Positions 36,451-48,420 are shown, counted from the first letter of the stretch. The stretch: DNA of 64,000 bases from Allodiplogaster sudhausi (GCA_945643635.1 CALZFC010000009.1:1485501-1549500); one strand, 5' to 3'. Notes: generated from the sequence alone by a model not told the origin. Program-made: numbers and translations.

Positions 36451-36595
36451 TTCTGCAAAATCGTTTTTTTTTTGGATTTAACTGGCATTCATAATTTAAT
36501 GGAAAATATAATGAAATAAGTCTAAGAAATAATTTTAACACACAAACGTACAACACTATATGTACAAGATACAAATGTCGTCTAATTTACATATT

Positions 36596-36740
36596 ATCTC
36601 TCTTTCTATCAGCCACTCATACTCTTTCTCTTTTTCTCCTTCTCTTTTTCTCTTTCTCTTTCTCACTCTCTCTCTCTTTCTATCAGTCTCGTTTTTTTTT
36701 AAAGAGAAAGGATATGATTGACTGATAGAAAGAGAGATAA
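36596..36740. repeat. Foldback CT/GA repeat
   Basis: TCTCTCTTTCTATCAG at about 36597 and 36671 is mirrored by its reverse complement CTGATAGAAAGAGAGA at about 36722. It lies just upstream of ShKT gene A. Confidence 0.7.
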
Positions 36741-36754
36741 TGAGAGATTGTGCT

Positions 36755-37050
36755 CAATTTAATAAAGCTTGATAGCGGTTGGGATCTACTCGAAAGAACC
36801 CTTAATAGCAACCCTCCAGTGAAGAGAAGAACGTGTTTATGCGTTGAAAACACCGTTACGGGTTTGGCTAATTCGCGGCAAAAGTGTGACTTCATTCGCC
36901 CTTTTTTTCATAGCAAGATGACATCCAGTTCTTCTTCTACTTCTTGAGCGGTTATAGCAAACTGTTATCATCGAGAGAAGAAGATATCGCCTTCTGAGTT
37001 TAACTTTACTTTTACAAAGAATCGGAATCAATTCATTTCTTAATCCTTAG
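36755..37050. repeat. ShKT-flank repeat, member 1 (others near 37830, 43960, 44235, 44430, 47135, 58190, 58820, 60685)
   Basis: A family of 150-250 bp sequences built on AGTGAAGAGAAGAACGT, then a TGGTTTGGC-AATTCGCGG block, then GCGTGACTTCATTCGC and ATAGCAA-ATGGCAGCC. Copies lie mainly upstream (5') of ShKT genes or their relics, so they are either shared upstream sequence carried along by gene duplication or a dispersed repeat. Confidence 0.7.
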
Positions 37051-37227
37051 TAGGCTTAGTAGATAATCATGCCATTATAGAATTAACTATGGTTTCAGAT
37101 CACTAGCACGCCATGGAATAAAATTTTGTGTTGGGGCAGGGTACATACATATTATTAGGCAATGGACATGAGTTGGTCGGTGGCCATCAACGAGTGGTAG
37201 AGGAAATGGAAGGAAGGTGATAAGAGA

Positions 37228-37575
37228 CTAAGAACACATCTTGCACGCTATCGGGAACTCCTTCAAGACCAGATTGGGGTATCTCGACTCATTTTTCAGA
37301 ATCTTCCTTGTAACTGTTCGACTAATACCTTCACAAAATGCACAGAATTGCATGAATTGGCGAAGGTGTCAGTGAGACAGTTCGTACTACTGCAGGCGGT
37401 GGTTGCCCATTTGCCTCTTTGACAATTACAGTCGTTCGCCGGAGACGTCTTCACATTCTCAAGAAGAAGCAACATATATAATGACTTTGTTTTATTTACT
37501 GGCCAGTAATAATGGTGCTTAGGCAACAACGAGCATCAGAAAGAGAGGTCCTGTGCAAAGAAGATGTCGAAGCAT
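37228..37575 (-). pseudogene. ShKT pseudogene (paralogue of gene E)
   Basis: The first-exon relic begins ATG at 37575 (MLRHLLCTGPLFLMLVV) and hits TAA instead of a donor. A decayed middle part (ECEDVSGERL, then frameshifts) lies at about 37330-37450. The last part (NESRYPNLVLKEFP, then ACKMCS) ends in TAG at 37228 with a cysteine of the CPxTCxxC motif changed to Phe. Each part corresponds to an exon of gene E at 38295-38843. Confidence 0.8.
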
Positions 37576-38294
37576 CCTATGGCCCATTAAATGGAATTAG
37601 ACATTTATGTACATATTATGATCAGCATACGGGATACCCAAAGTCTTTGGAAGGATGTGCCAGCGGTATATTCGCCAAGAATCAACTACTGAAAGCATTT
37701 TGACAATGCTTGAACTACGCTATTGGCTGAACAGCCTGGCGGGAACGAGGCGACGCCCGTTGGAATTCTTATTTTAGTGGAGAGATAAGGTATCGCTGCT
37801 TTGCACACACTCTCATTGTTGGGAGCGCCACTAAGTATAAGTGAAGAGAAGAACGTCTTATACGTTGAAAACGCCGCTACTGGTTTGGTTGATTCGCGGG
37901 AAAAGCGTGACCTAACTTCCCTTTTTCTCATAGCAATATGACAGCCAGTTCTCCTTCTACTTCTCGAGCTGTTACAAGAACTGTTTTCATCGAGGGAAGA
38001 AGATATCACCTTCTGAGTTTCACACTCAATTTCATAGAATCAGAATCAATTCATTTCTTGATTCTTAGCAATCTTAGCATGTATCCTTGCAATTATAGAA
38101 TAAATTATGATTGACAAGAGAACTTGCAGCTCTCTTCATATCATTAGCGTCTGCATATACATACGATGGAATAAATCTCAAGTCGTTTTTGTGTATTTAT
38201 TATGTTACGGAACGGTTTTATTATGCAATGGATAGCAATTGGCCGGGGGCCATCAATGAGCGGTCAAGGAAATTGAAGGAAGGGTGATGCGAGA

Positions 38295-38843
38295 CTAAGA
38301 ACACTTCTTGCACGTCTTCGGGCACTCCTTAAGGATCAGATCCTGGTATCTCGAGTCATTGCACATTTGCATGTTCTGGAGAGCCACACACTCTTTCGCC
38401 GTTGACTTGTCTTCGCATCCTCAAAAAGGTCTATAATTCATCTCACTTTGTAACAATAAACTTATTGCATAGATATAGAGTAACTATTCGACTAATATCT
38501 TTACAAACAAAATCCATGAAAAGCTTTATGATAAAGAAATGAAAATAGGAGACCAGTATTTGCTGTAGCGGTTCCGGTGCATCGATTGCAAGTCTTGGCG
38601 CAGTTCTGAGTGAGCAGTTCGACGTACGCCGGATGGTTGCACATTTGCATCCTCGAAAGGCCAGCACACTCGTCCGCCGTAGACTTGTCCTCACATTCTT
38701 AAAAAGAAGCGACATGTATTACGGTGACTTGTTTAATGCGCTAATTGTAAGAGAAAGGAATGAGAAAGCCTACTCGATCCTTCCGCTGCAACGACAGCGA
38801 GGATCAGAAAGAGAGCGGCACTGCCAAGAAAACGTCGAAACAT
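38295..38843 (-). CDS. Small secreted protein with two ShKT domains, gene E
   Basis: Three exons: 38774-38843 (signal peptide MFRRFLGSAALFLILAVVAA; an in-frame ATG four codons upstream at 38855 is also possible), 38554-38697 (ShKT 1: CEDKSTADEC...MC...CAKTCNRC) and 38295-38419 (ShKT 2: CEDKSTAKEC...MC...CPKTCKKC, then Ser-stop). About 111 aa. Unlike genes A, B, C and F it lacks the CCWD module and the Pro/Thr linker. The first donor is GTAGGC. Confidence 0.88.
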
Positions 38844-39245
38844 CCCGTGGGCCATGAAATGGAATTAGACATTTATTTTAATCTGTACAGGGAGTACCGG
38901 AAGGGTTTGAGAGAATCCCCAGCAGTATCTTCGCCAAGAATCAAATACTGATGAGAGCTTATTGGCAATGCTTGAACTACGCGATTGGCTAAATAGCCTG
39001 GCGGGAATGAGGCGACGAACGTTTAAAACAGTGGAGTTCTTATTTCAATGGAGATAAGGTGTCGTGTCTTTGCTCAAACTTTCATTGAAACTGTGACCGC
39101 ATTTGCCGAGTTGTTGATGACAAACCAAGAGTTCAGTTCCACCACTTCTCAATTGCATAGGTCATTTGTTTAAGAAAGCAAACTTTTATCATCAATCATA
39201 AGTGTGATGAGGTAAACATTTGGTTTTACAAATAGAATGAGCAGC

Positions 39246-40180
39246 CTAGCAGAATCCACACGTGAGTGGACAGGCCAACTTCATCGATGGAATCCGGATT
39301 CTGTCTGTGCAGTGGCCAAGGCCTTTGAGCTGCTCGCAGTTCGCTTTGTCCCTGCACTCTTCTAAAAAGAATTGGTGCGACCTTCCACATGACTGATAAT
39401 AACAGATATATGTGCATAGCGTATTTAAATAGCGCAACGCCTACCAAATTTGCTCTTGTTGGCGAAGAACTCAGCGCATCGATTGCATGTCTTGGGACAA
39501 TTGAAAGTGGTCAGCTCGTAGTAGGGATCCCCTCGGGGGCGCTTGCACAATTCGCGGCCCTTGATGCAGTCCTCAGCTGGCATGACATCCTCGCATGCTG
39601 GCAAAGGATGAGAACTTCACTTTCCACAATTTATTATACCTTCTTTCTTCGAAAACGCACTTCATAGCCAGAGATAAATGAAATATAACTACATATATAC
39701 AGAATATTGAAAAATTGAAAGAATTGAACTTGTAGTGGCCGGAGTCGGTGGAAGCGTTGTGGGTGGAGCTGGATCGGGTCCAGGCAGAATTCCCTTCGAG
39801 TTTATATATATTTATATAGTATTAGTCTGGTTTAGGATTCATATAGCAGTCGCATTAATGTAGCATTATAAAAAAATAAGGATCTAACAATATCCTTGTC
39901 CCAACAGCAGCCGCCCTTGCAAACTGCGGTGAAAAGGAACGCCTGGCAGGGCCCGTCAGCCGTGCACGAATACTGCGAGAGACAAGTGTTCTTTTGCATA
40001 GTTTAGATGAATAAATATTTAAATGTTAAGAACATATAAGTATGTAGTTCACTTTCCTTCCTTTATCACTATCAAACAGTGTGGGTAACGCCATAAAAGA
40101 ATAGAAGTTCTTACGCATGCTTCAATGCCAGAAGCAGTGAAGATCAGAAGTAGGACGCACGACAGGAAAGAGCGAGACAT
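39246..40180 (-). CDS. Secreted protein with two ShKT domains, gene F
   Basis: Five exons: 40115-40180 (signal peptide MSRSFLSCVLLLIFTASGIE), 39889-39972 (28-aa cysteine module YSCTADGPC...GGCCWDKD), 39730-39793 (short Pro/Thr linker), 39445-39597 (ShKT 1: CEDVMPAEDC...CPKTCNRC) and 39246-39361 (ShKT 2: CRDKANCEQL...CPLTCGFC, then TAG). Phases agree; about 160 aa. It has the architecture of gene A plus a second ShKT domain that ends exactly at the last cysteine, as is usual for this family. Confidence 0.9.
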
Positions 40181-40380
40181 TCCTGTAATAAACGAGAATT
40201 ATCGAGGAAAAACGGAAGTAAACAAAGGATGAAAATATAGCCAAATGACCAAGGCGCAAATGATTTCGTTCTAACTGCTACTATCGGATAGGAGAGCAAC
40301 TCCTTAACTCGTTGTTCTTTTTCTTCACTGTGACCACCCAAAAGAGATGAGATACGTTTATAAGAAGTGAATCAATTGGG

Positions 40381-42446
40381 GCGGGGCGAAGACCTCCCCT
40401 CGTTGGTCAGATCATTTTAAAGATTTTAACTCACCAGAACAAAGAGCACTTACACAGCACCAAGTTCTTATCGATTGTCTTCTTCAGGAGACCAAGCTTC
40501 CTGGACTTTTACCAAAGGAGATCTTGACATTGGTGTTCTCCTTCCAACATTGTTTCAGTATTTTTTTTGTCGTTTCTTTCATCATCTGGAATGTCAAGTA
40601 TTCTATAATTGCACGATTAAACAAGCTTACATGATAAGATCATAATGTACTTTATTCGTACATTTAATTAAACTACAAATATAGGGACAGAAAAGTCTAT
40701 GGATATGACCGGGAAGCCGATGTCCCAGATTTCCGTCGGGCCCAATGATCACATCGGTGCTCCCTTCCGACCAGCACCAGCTGAGGGGTCTGAACCGGGG
40801 TCCTCTCGGTTCTTCTCTGCTCCCCCTCAGCAGAGGTTGTACAGTTGTGCTCACGCAGAGGCCCTTTTCTGGCACTTCTCTGCTCCCCTAATTTCTACGA
40901 CGATTATTATAGTTATTTGTCAAAGCACAAGAAATTCAGAATTTACTGTCGGATGAGAATGGCGGAACGAGACTGCTACAATGGACATCTTGAAAGGTAT
41001 TAATAAAAATTAATACCTTTCGTCAAGAAGTCCATTGTTTCTTGGAGAAAGATGTGGCCAGTTCTGCGAAACGACTGCCGAATTCATTCGTGGCAAGGAT
41101 CAACCGCGTTCTCCAGCTTTCGGTGCTCTCGACAACCGTGTAAAAGTCTTCGATTCAGTGTCACCCTTCATTCGACATACAGTGAAGAAAGAAAGCGAGA
41201 GAGAGAGATAGAGAGAGAGACAGAGACAGAGACAGAGAGTAGAGAAAGAAAAAGGACATCTAGCTGACAAAAGTACATTGGGCGCTTTGAATGATGAATA
41301 GGTAGATGTAATCGTTATGAACAAGGAACTAGGGACTGGAGATGCGAGAGAGACTGCTATAAGGCAAAGATAAAGAAAGATAGAAAGAGATGATTCACAG
41401 AGTCTTTGGAAAGTTTATCTATAAGATAACATTTCTTTTTGCCGATATTCTATTTTTCATTATCACATGCGTAGTGAAGCCCGACCAAAGGCGCCAAGCG
41501 AAGAAGTCTTTGCGACGGGTTTAATTAAACGCCCTATACTGGATGAGTTTTCATTAAATCAGGCAAGTACTGAGTCTCGAAATATAATTTAGCTTCCTCC
41601 TCCCACTTCTCACTCTTTGCTTTAACTACCCAAGTTTGAGGTTGAAATAATACAGTGCTAAAATGCGTCTCCTCTTCCCGTTTTTGACCACCGTATATCG
41701 GTCAGTCGTAAAGAACAGCCTCCGCGGAACGGTGTTCGTCAGCAGCAACTAGGAGGCGGCTGCCTATGTCTCGTGGCAAAGTAAAACTACGAGTATAAAG
41801 CAATGCAAAGTAACAAAGTATCATTTCAAGACTCTTGGGATCTCTGCGGCTGGTCGTAGTTTCCTCTGTCCCCTCCTTGCAGGTTCCGGCGGTGTCGGAT
41901 TGAGAAGTGAGGATAAGGACGAAGGATAAGAAGTACGGCCAGTGAGAGGGTAGGTAGAGAGAGGCGAGAGAGATAAAAAAGTCCAGGAGGACTCGTGAGA
42001 GATACAGCAAGAGGTTGCAGGCGAGAGAGTCTCGCCGTACGATATCTGGCGTTTGTGAGACAGGCCAGTTTGGTGAGAGCGAGAAAACCTTGTAATCGTT
42101 CCTTCCTGGTGATTACAAAGATTACAACTATTATGGAATAGTCCTATGCTTGCAATTAAACTTTTATCATCACGGTTTCAGTAATCAAATTGACTTTTTT
42201 TTTCAAATAAATAGGCCACGTCATAGAAAAATACTTTATTCAAGCAAATAAAGGAAGAATACGTTGACAGAGCCCTTAGGCGATCGGATTCGAGTTTCTC
42301 AGGGCTTCCGTTTACTTCCCTGCAATATGTGTTGATGATTTGGCTAAAGAATGGCTCATTGTCAGAAAAGATGGACTGATGCAGAGAAATGGAAAAGTGC
42401 AAAATTCATCTATGAATCACTTATTACCTTAAAAAAAATAAAAATT
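40381..42446. other. Intergenic between ShKT genes F and B
   Basis: No supported gene. It contains a near-perfect hairpin (40974-41042) and a GA-rich tract at about 41190-41250. Sequence at about 42235-42270 (CAAGCAAATAAAGGAAGAATACG) repeats that at about 35316-35340, the 3' flank of gene A, showing that the genes were duplicated with their 3' flanks. Confidence 0.6.
40974..41042. repeat. Near-perfect hairpin
   Basis: The arms CAATGGACATCTTGAAAGG and CCTTTCGTCAAGAAGTCCATTG flank a central TATTAATAAAAATTAATA. Only a small indel separates the arms. It could be a very short foldback element or a cruciform-forming site. Confidence 0.85.
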
Positions 42447-43724
42447 TCAGGTATAAGCAGTTTTTGCACCAAATTTCGCGTTGTACTCGTCGCATCGATT
42501 GCAGGTGACAGGACAGTTTTCAGTCATGAAATCGTGGTACTCCGCCACAGTGCACAATGTACTTCTTAGATTCGGGAGATTACACTGCACATTGTTGTCC
42601 TTGCATACTTCTGGAACAATAGAATCATAATATTTTAAAACTTAGTTTAATAATTTAAATTTGGAAAAATTATACTGGGCGCAGGCGGAAGAGGTCTAGG
42701 AGTTGTCGTTGGCGGCACATAGATTGTTGTTGTATAATCAGAATTTGGGCCAAATTTCGCGTTGAACTCGTCGCATCGATTGCAGGTGACAGGACACTGT
42801 TCAGTCATGAAATCGTGGTACTCTGCCACCGTGCACAATGTACTTCTTAGACCCGGTTCACACTGCACATTGTTGTCCTTGCATACTGGAAAATAGAATC
42901 AGAATATTTTTTAATCAGTTTAATAATTTAAAGTTAGAAAAATTGTACTTGGCGCAGGCCTAGGAGTGGTTGTAGTTCTCGTTGGGGGCGGAGTGGTTGT
43001 TGTTGTCGTTGGGGGAAGAGTGGTTGTAGTTGTCGTTCGAAGCAGAGTGGTTGTTAGGAGAGGTGCAGGCGGATCTCCCTTGGAATGATATTACAAACTT
43101 AGAAGCAATTTGGCTGATGCTGATAAGGAGGCACTCTGTGCACGTGTATTTCCGCGGTGGTTATTTTTTCAAATTTTTATCATTATTAAAGGATGATGAG
43201 GAAAGAATTCAGCACTCTTGAAATTCAAAAAATTTTTATGAAAGGCAATAATTTGAGCAAGAACTTTAGATGGGAAAGAGAACAATATTTTGAAGCCTTT
43301 TCATTTCTTGTGCGACATTACTGACGAATTATGCTCATTCCTAAAATAAAAATGTTCATTTTCGTGAGGCTCATTCTGATTCGAGCGAAAAAATAAATCG
43401 CATAGATAATTAACTCATTGTCAGCATCGAGATAATTGCAACGAGAAAAAATAACGTAGTTAACATACATTGCTTGTGTCCCAACAACATCCATTTGCGC
43501 AGACTCCCGTCGTCACGTAGTCAAAGCACATTTTGTCATTGGCGCACGGAAACTAAACGAAATTAAATTAATTAATTAAACGTTTGTCTTAAATAATAAG
43601 ACCTCAAAGTAATTGAGACATGAATATTTGTGCCTGTTTTCACAAGAAAACTTACGCAGGCTGAAGTGGAAGAGATAAGAATGGTCAGAAGGAGGGCCGT
43701 AGTTGAAAGAGTAACGCGAAACAT
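42447..43724 (-). CDS. Secreted protein with two ShKT domains and Thr/Pro linkers, gene B
   Basis: Five exons: 43656-43724 (signal peptide MFRVTLSTTALLLTILISST), 43469-43552 (module FPCANDKMCF...GCCWDTSN), 42949-43078 (Thr/Pro linker), 42676-42885 (ShKT 1: CKDNNVQC...LC...CPVTCNRC plus a second Thr/Pro linker) and 42447-42610 (ShKT 2, almost the same sequence). Phases agree; about 218 aa. The two ShKT exons are recent copies of each other: both contain EYHDFMTE and CPVTCNRCDE. Confidence 0.88.
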
Positions 43725-44092
43725 TTCTACAAAATCGTTACATTTTGTATTTATGTCGCATGCACTTAATGGAAAAATATAACGAAATACGTTTAAAGAT
43801 TAATTTTTCAACACATACATTTTGTATGTATATGGTATGTACAACAAGATATATGTAAAAGATATAATTTTTGTCTAATTAAACCGTGCTTCATTTAATA
43901 ATGTTTGCTATCAGCTGGAATCTACTCAAAACTGCCATTAATTAGGAGGGCCACTAAGTTAATGTTGATGACACCGGTAGTGATTTGGCAAATTCGCGGC
44001 AAAGCGTGACTTCGTTCGTTTGTTTTTTTCATAGCAAGATGGCAGCCCCTTCTTCTAATTCACTTTCGGGTGAAACTGTTCTTATAATAGGT

Positions 44093-44152
44093 TTACTCAA
44101 GAGAGACAAAGGCTAGAATGAGGAATGCAGTTGAAGGAATAACGCGAAACAT
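44093..44152 (-). pseudogene. Solo signal-peptide exon relic of a ShKT gene
   Basis: Reads MFRVIPSTAFLILAFVSLE then TAA, clearly related to exon 1 of genes A-C, but with no donor and no downstream exons. It sits between gene B and its duplicate C. Confidence 0.8.
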
Positions 44153-44659
44153 TTCTGTAAAATCATTTTATTGTAACTCGTATGCATAATTTAATGTAAA
44201 AAATGGTGACAAAATACGTTTAATGCACACGAGCGCCACCAAGTGAAGAGAAGAACGTCTTTATACGCTGATGCAACTGTGACTAATTTGGCGAATGCTC
44301 GACAAAAGCGCATGGCTTCATTCGATGCAACTCGTACGGGTAGAAACTGTTCACAAAGAGAGGAGAAGATATCGCCTTCAGAGTATCGCTTTCCTATTTC
44401 AAGGAACCGAATTCAGCAATACCCATTGACGAGAAAAATTTCTTATACATATGTTGATGACATCGTTACTGGTTTGGCAAATTCGCGGTAAAAGTGTGAT
44501 TTTATTCGCATTTTTCATTGCAAAATGGCAGCCCCTCCTTCTTATTCAACGCTTTCCTATTTCAAAGAATCGAAATCATTACATTTTATAGCAGTCTTAG
44601 CAGATATAATTATAGAATAAACTATGCCTGACGAAGAAAAATTCCAGCCTTCTTAAAAT

Positions 44660-45415
44660 GATTAGCTTATGAATGCATCAGCCTACACGATCCTTTCGTT
44701 GTATTATATTCTGTACAGGGGGTACCCGAAGTCGTAGGGAGAATCCACCAGTGGCATGTTCGCCATGAATCAAACACCGAAAGCTTTTTGACAATGTATG
44801 AACTTGGCGAAGAACGGCCTGGCAGGAAGAGGCTACGCCCGTTTAAAACGGTGGAATTCTTATTCAAGATGGGATAAGGTGTCGTGGCTTTGCATAACTC
44901 TGAAAATGTGACCGCATTTGCTGAATTGCTGATCAAACCATGCGCTGTTCAATTTGACCACTTCATTATGCCGCATATCATTAAACAAATCTATCCGGTG
45001 ATGAAGAGACTTCGTTATCTTTGCGGGAATATTCAATGGCGGCTCACCTTCACTGAAAGCGTTGCTCTGAATCCAGCGCATCCGTTGTAGCTTCTTTCTG
45101 ACCCCACATCAACGCAGCCACCTTATCGTGGACCTGCCTTTCTGGCACGAATTCAAGTGATTGCAAGTGGCGCGCTGATTGAGGCTCAGCCATTGCCTCT
45201 CAATTGAGATCTCGAGGATCTGCCTTTCGAATGGGACATCCTGCCCAACATTCCATTCGTCGACAGTTCTCCGGTCAACTCTAATAGTTTCGAAAACGGT
45301 TTGCAAGAGATCATATGCTACTTGGTTTTCATCATTTGTTTACTTTAGGTTTTCTTGATAATTCTCGTTTATTGCAGTTTCATTTGTTCAAAAAATAGTC
45401 TGCATTATTTCTCAG
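44660..45415. repeat. ~700-bp duplicated block upstream of ShKT gene B, copy 1
   Basis: Matches 47490-48225 with few changes (for example the run CTTCGTTATCTTTGCGGGAA). On the minus strand it holds a protein-like frame (TVFETIRVDRRTVDEWNVGQ, then VPFERQILEISIERQ). Here that frame lacks the neighbouring exon-like sequence seen beyond the second copy, so the duplication breakpoint is near 45415. Confidence 0.9.
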
Positions 45416-45951
45416 ATAGCATTGAGGTAATATGGGTAACATACATATGTATGTATGTTCATTGCATTGGTTGCGGTCGGTGCCAAGCAATGGGGAAAAA
45501 GGGGAAATAAAGAATGTTAAGAAAATAATCATGATTATAACAGTGACTTCGAAAAGAAGACAGTAATATGAGGAGACCTGCTTCTGTAATAATAAGTTCC
45601 ATAGCTGAATCACACGATAAGATAGACTAGCACGCCTATAGCGAAGTGATCGAAAAGAAGGAAAAGAAAGCCTCAGAGAGTGACCTCGGAGGTTCGAAGA
45701 GAACAGGGTTCAATAGGGGAAAGACTATTTTGAAGGTTGTAACTAAATCAGTAACCACTGACCATGAGCAGAGATCATGGGGGGATCGGATTCGAGTTTC
45801 TAAGAGCTTCCGATGTACTTCCCTGCAATATTTGTTGATGATTTGGCTGAAGCATGAATCAGAAAAGATGGACTGATGCAGAGAAATGGAAAAGTGCAAA
45901 ATTCCTACATGAATTTCATTTTACATTAAGAAATATTTCACATAAATGTTT

Positions 45952-46917
45952 TTAGTATAAGCAAGCACCAAATTTCTCGTGGTATTCGTCGCATCGATTG
46001 CAACTGAGAGCACAGCGTAGAGTCATGTAATCGTGGTACGCTGCCAACGCGCACAATCCATCTCTTAGACTTTCTGCGCAATTCGCGTCGTTGTCCTTGC
46101 ATTCTGGACAATAGGATCAGAATATTGAGAAATTAGTTCAATAAATTAAAAATTGGAAAAATTGCACTGGGAGTGGTTGTGGGCGGAGTGCCTGGAGTTG
46201 TCGTTGGGGGCGGACTAGTAGTTTGGGGAGGTGCAGGCGGATCTCCCTTGGAATGATCTTATAGAACATATTTGGCTGATTTGATAAGGATACACTCTAT
46301 GCACATATATTTCCGCGGTGGTCTTTTTTTTCAAATTTTTATTATTATAAAAGGGAGATGAAGTAGGTATGCATCACTCTTTAAATTCAAAAACAACTGT
46401 ATGAAAGGCAAAAATTTGAGCTAGAACTATAGATCTGAAAGAGGACAAAATTTTGAAGTTCAACACTTTAATCGTCAAAGCCTTTTCATTTCTTGTGCGA
46501 CATTACTGACGAATTATGCTAATTCCTATAATAAAAATGTTCGAAGGTTCGTGAGGTTCATTCTGCTTCGAGAGAAAAATAAATCGCATAGATAATTAAC
46601 TAATTGTCAGCATAGAGATAATTGAAAGGAGGATAAAAAAACGTTGTAACATACACTACTCTTGTCCCAACAACATCCGTTTGCGCAGACTCCAGTCTTC
46701 ACGTAGTCAAAGCATTGTTTGTCATTGGCGCACGGAAACTAAACGAGATTAAATTAATTAAAACGTTTGAATTCAATAATAAAGACCAAAAGTAATTGAG
46801 ACATGCCTACATATTTATATTTGTGTCTGTTTTCACAAGAAAACATACGCAGGTTGAGGTGGGAGAGGTAAGTATGGAGAGAAGGAAAGCCTTTGTTGAA
46901 AGAATAACGCGAAACAT
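45952..46917 (-). CDS. Secreted ShKT-domain protein, gene C
   Basis: Four exons: 46849-46917 (signal peptide MFRVILSTKAFLLSILTSPT), 46655-46738 (module FPCANDKQCF...GCCWDKSS), 46168-46246 (short Pro/Thr linker) and 45952-46103 (ShKT: CKDNDANC...LC...CALSCNRC, ending in TAA after ACLY). About 127 aa. The arrangement and flanks match gene B at about 3.2 kb spacing, so B and C are tandem duplicates; C has one ShKT exon where B has two. The usual Pro of the CPxTC motif is Ala here. Confidence 0.87.
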
Positions 46918-47489
46918 TTCTGCAAAATTGTTTCATTTTGGATTTAAGTGGCATTCATAATTTAATGAAAAAATTTAACGAAATACGTTTAAAAAAACTT
47001 TTTTTAACTCATACATTTATTTGTATGAACGTATGTATGTATATATAATTTTTGTCTAATTAAACAGTGCTTAATTTAGCAATGTTTGCTAGAATCTATA
47101 ATCTACTCAAACTGCCATTAATTGGGAGGGTTACCAAGTGAAGAGAAGAACGTCTTTAATGTTGATCCGTTACTGGTTTGGCTAATTTTCATAGCGAAAT
47201 GGCAGCCACTTCTTCCAATTCACTTTCGCTTGCAACTATTCTCAACAAGTGGGGAAGAAATCGCCTTTTGAGTTTCGCTTTCCAATTTCAAAGAATCGAA
47301 AGCATAGCATGTTATCCTTGTCTCAAGCCGATATCCAAGAAATTGTAGAGTAAACTATGGTTGACGAAGAGAACTTCCAGCTATCTTCAGATGATTAGCT
47401 TCTGCATGCATCATGCAATGAAATCTTAAGTCTGATTTTTGTACTTTTTTTCGGATTATTGCAAAATATTATTAGGAAATGGATCGTAA

Positions 47490-48225
47490 TTGCTCATTGG
47501 AGCACCCGAAGTCGTAGGGAGAATCCACCAGTGGCATGTTCGCCATGAATCAAATACCGAGAGCTTTTTGACAATGTATGAACTTGGCGAAGGGCAGATC
47601 GGCCAGGCGGGAAGAGGCTACGCCCGTTTAAAACGGTGGAATTCTTATTCAAGCTGGGATAAGGTGTCGTGGCTTTGCAAAACTCTGAAAATGTGACCGC
47701 ATTTGCTGAGTTGCTGATCAAACTATGCGCTGTTCAATTCGACCACTTCATTATGCCGCATATCATTAAACAAATCTATCCGGTGATGAAGAGACTTCGT
47801 TAACTTTGCGGGAATATTCAATGGCGGATCACCTTCACTGAAAGCGCTGCTGTGAATCCTGCGCATCCGTTGTAGCTTCTTTCTGACCCCACATCAACGC
47901 AGCCACCTTATCGTGGACCAGCCCTGCCTTTCTGGCACGAATTCAAGTGATTGCAAGTGGCGCGCTGATTGAGGCTCAGCCATTGCCTCTCAATTGAGAT
48001 CTCGAGGATCTGCCTTTCGAATGGGACATCCTGCCCAACATTCCATTCGTCGACAGTTCTCCGGTCAACTCTAATAGTTTCGAAAACGGTTTGCAAGAGA
48101 TCATATGCCACTTGGTCAGTTGGCTTTACTTTCAGCATTTGTTTACTTCATGTATTCTTGTTAATTCTCGTTTATTACAGTATCATTTGGTAAAAAAAAA
48201 TTTCTACTTCATTTCTCAGATCGAG
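47490..48225. repeat. ~700-bp duplicated block upstream of ShKT gene C, copy 2
   Basis: Second copy of the block at 44660-45415. The minus-strand frame starts at 48138 and runs through VAYDLLQTVFETIRVDRRTV to the RATCNHLNSCQKG region. Confidence 0.9.
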
Positions 48226-48420
48226 TTTTTTCTCGCTATTAAAAGGCGACGAAGACGCGAGTGGACGCTGCAGCTCACGCGCATTGTCCTCGACAGGGTA
48301 TTCTGTGAAATTCAAATTAGTACAAAACTTCTTTTTGCTTTTCCAGGGTAGCCTCTCTCTACCTTGGTTCGCAATCTCGAGCACGGCCCGATGGCGCTCT
48401 AAAAACGGATATATCCGCAT
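47908..48420 (-). CDS. Unrecognised minus-strand coding-like segment
   Basis: Two open stretches follow each other on the minus strand: 48175-48420 (MRIYPFLERHRAVLEIANQG, then VEDNARELQRPLASSSPFNS) and 47908-48138 (AYDLLQTVFETIRVDRRTVD, then NVGQDVPFERQILEISIERQ). A possible acceptor (TTGACCAAG) lies between them. Composition is protein-like and distinct from the surrounding AT-rich DNA, but I recognise no family and the 3' end is unclear. It may be a partial gene or relic of a gene duplicated with the ShKT genes. Confidence 0.3.

Noticed and set aside
38760..38774. Possible GC donor in ShKT gene E exon 1 (AG followed by GCTTTC)
   Set aside because: A GTAGGC donor two bases upstream gives the correct phase with the ShKT exon, so the intron is canonical.
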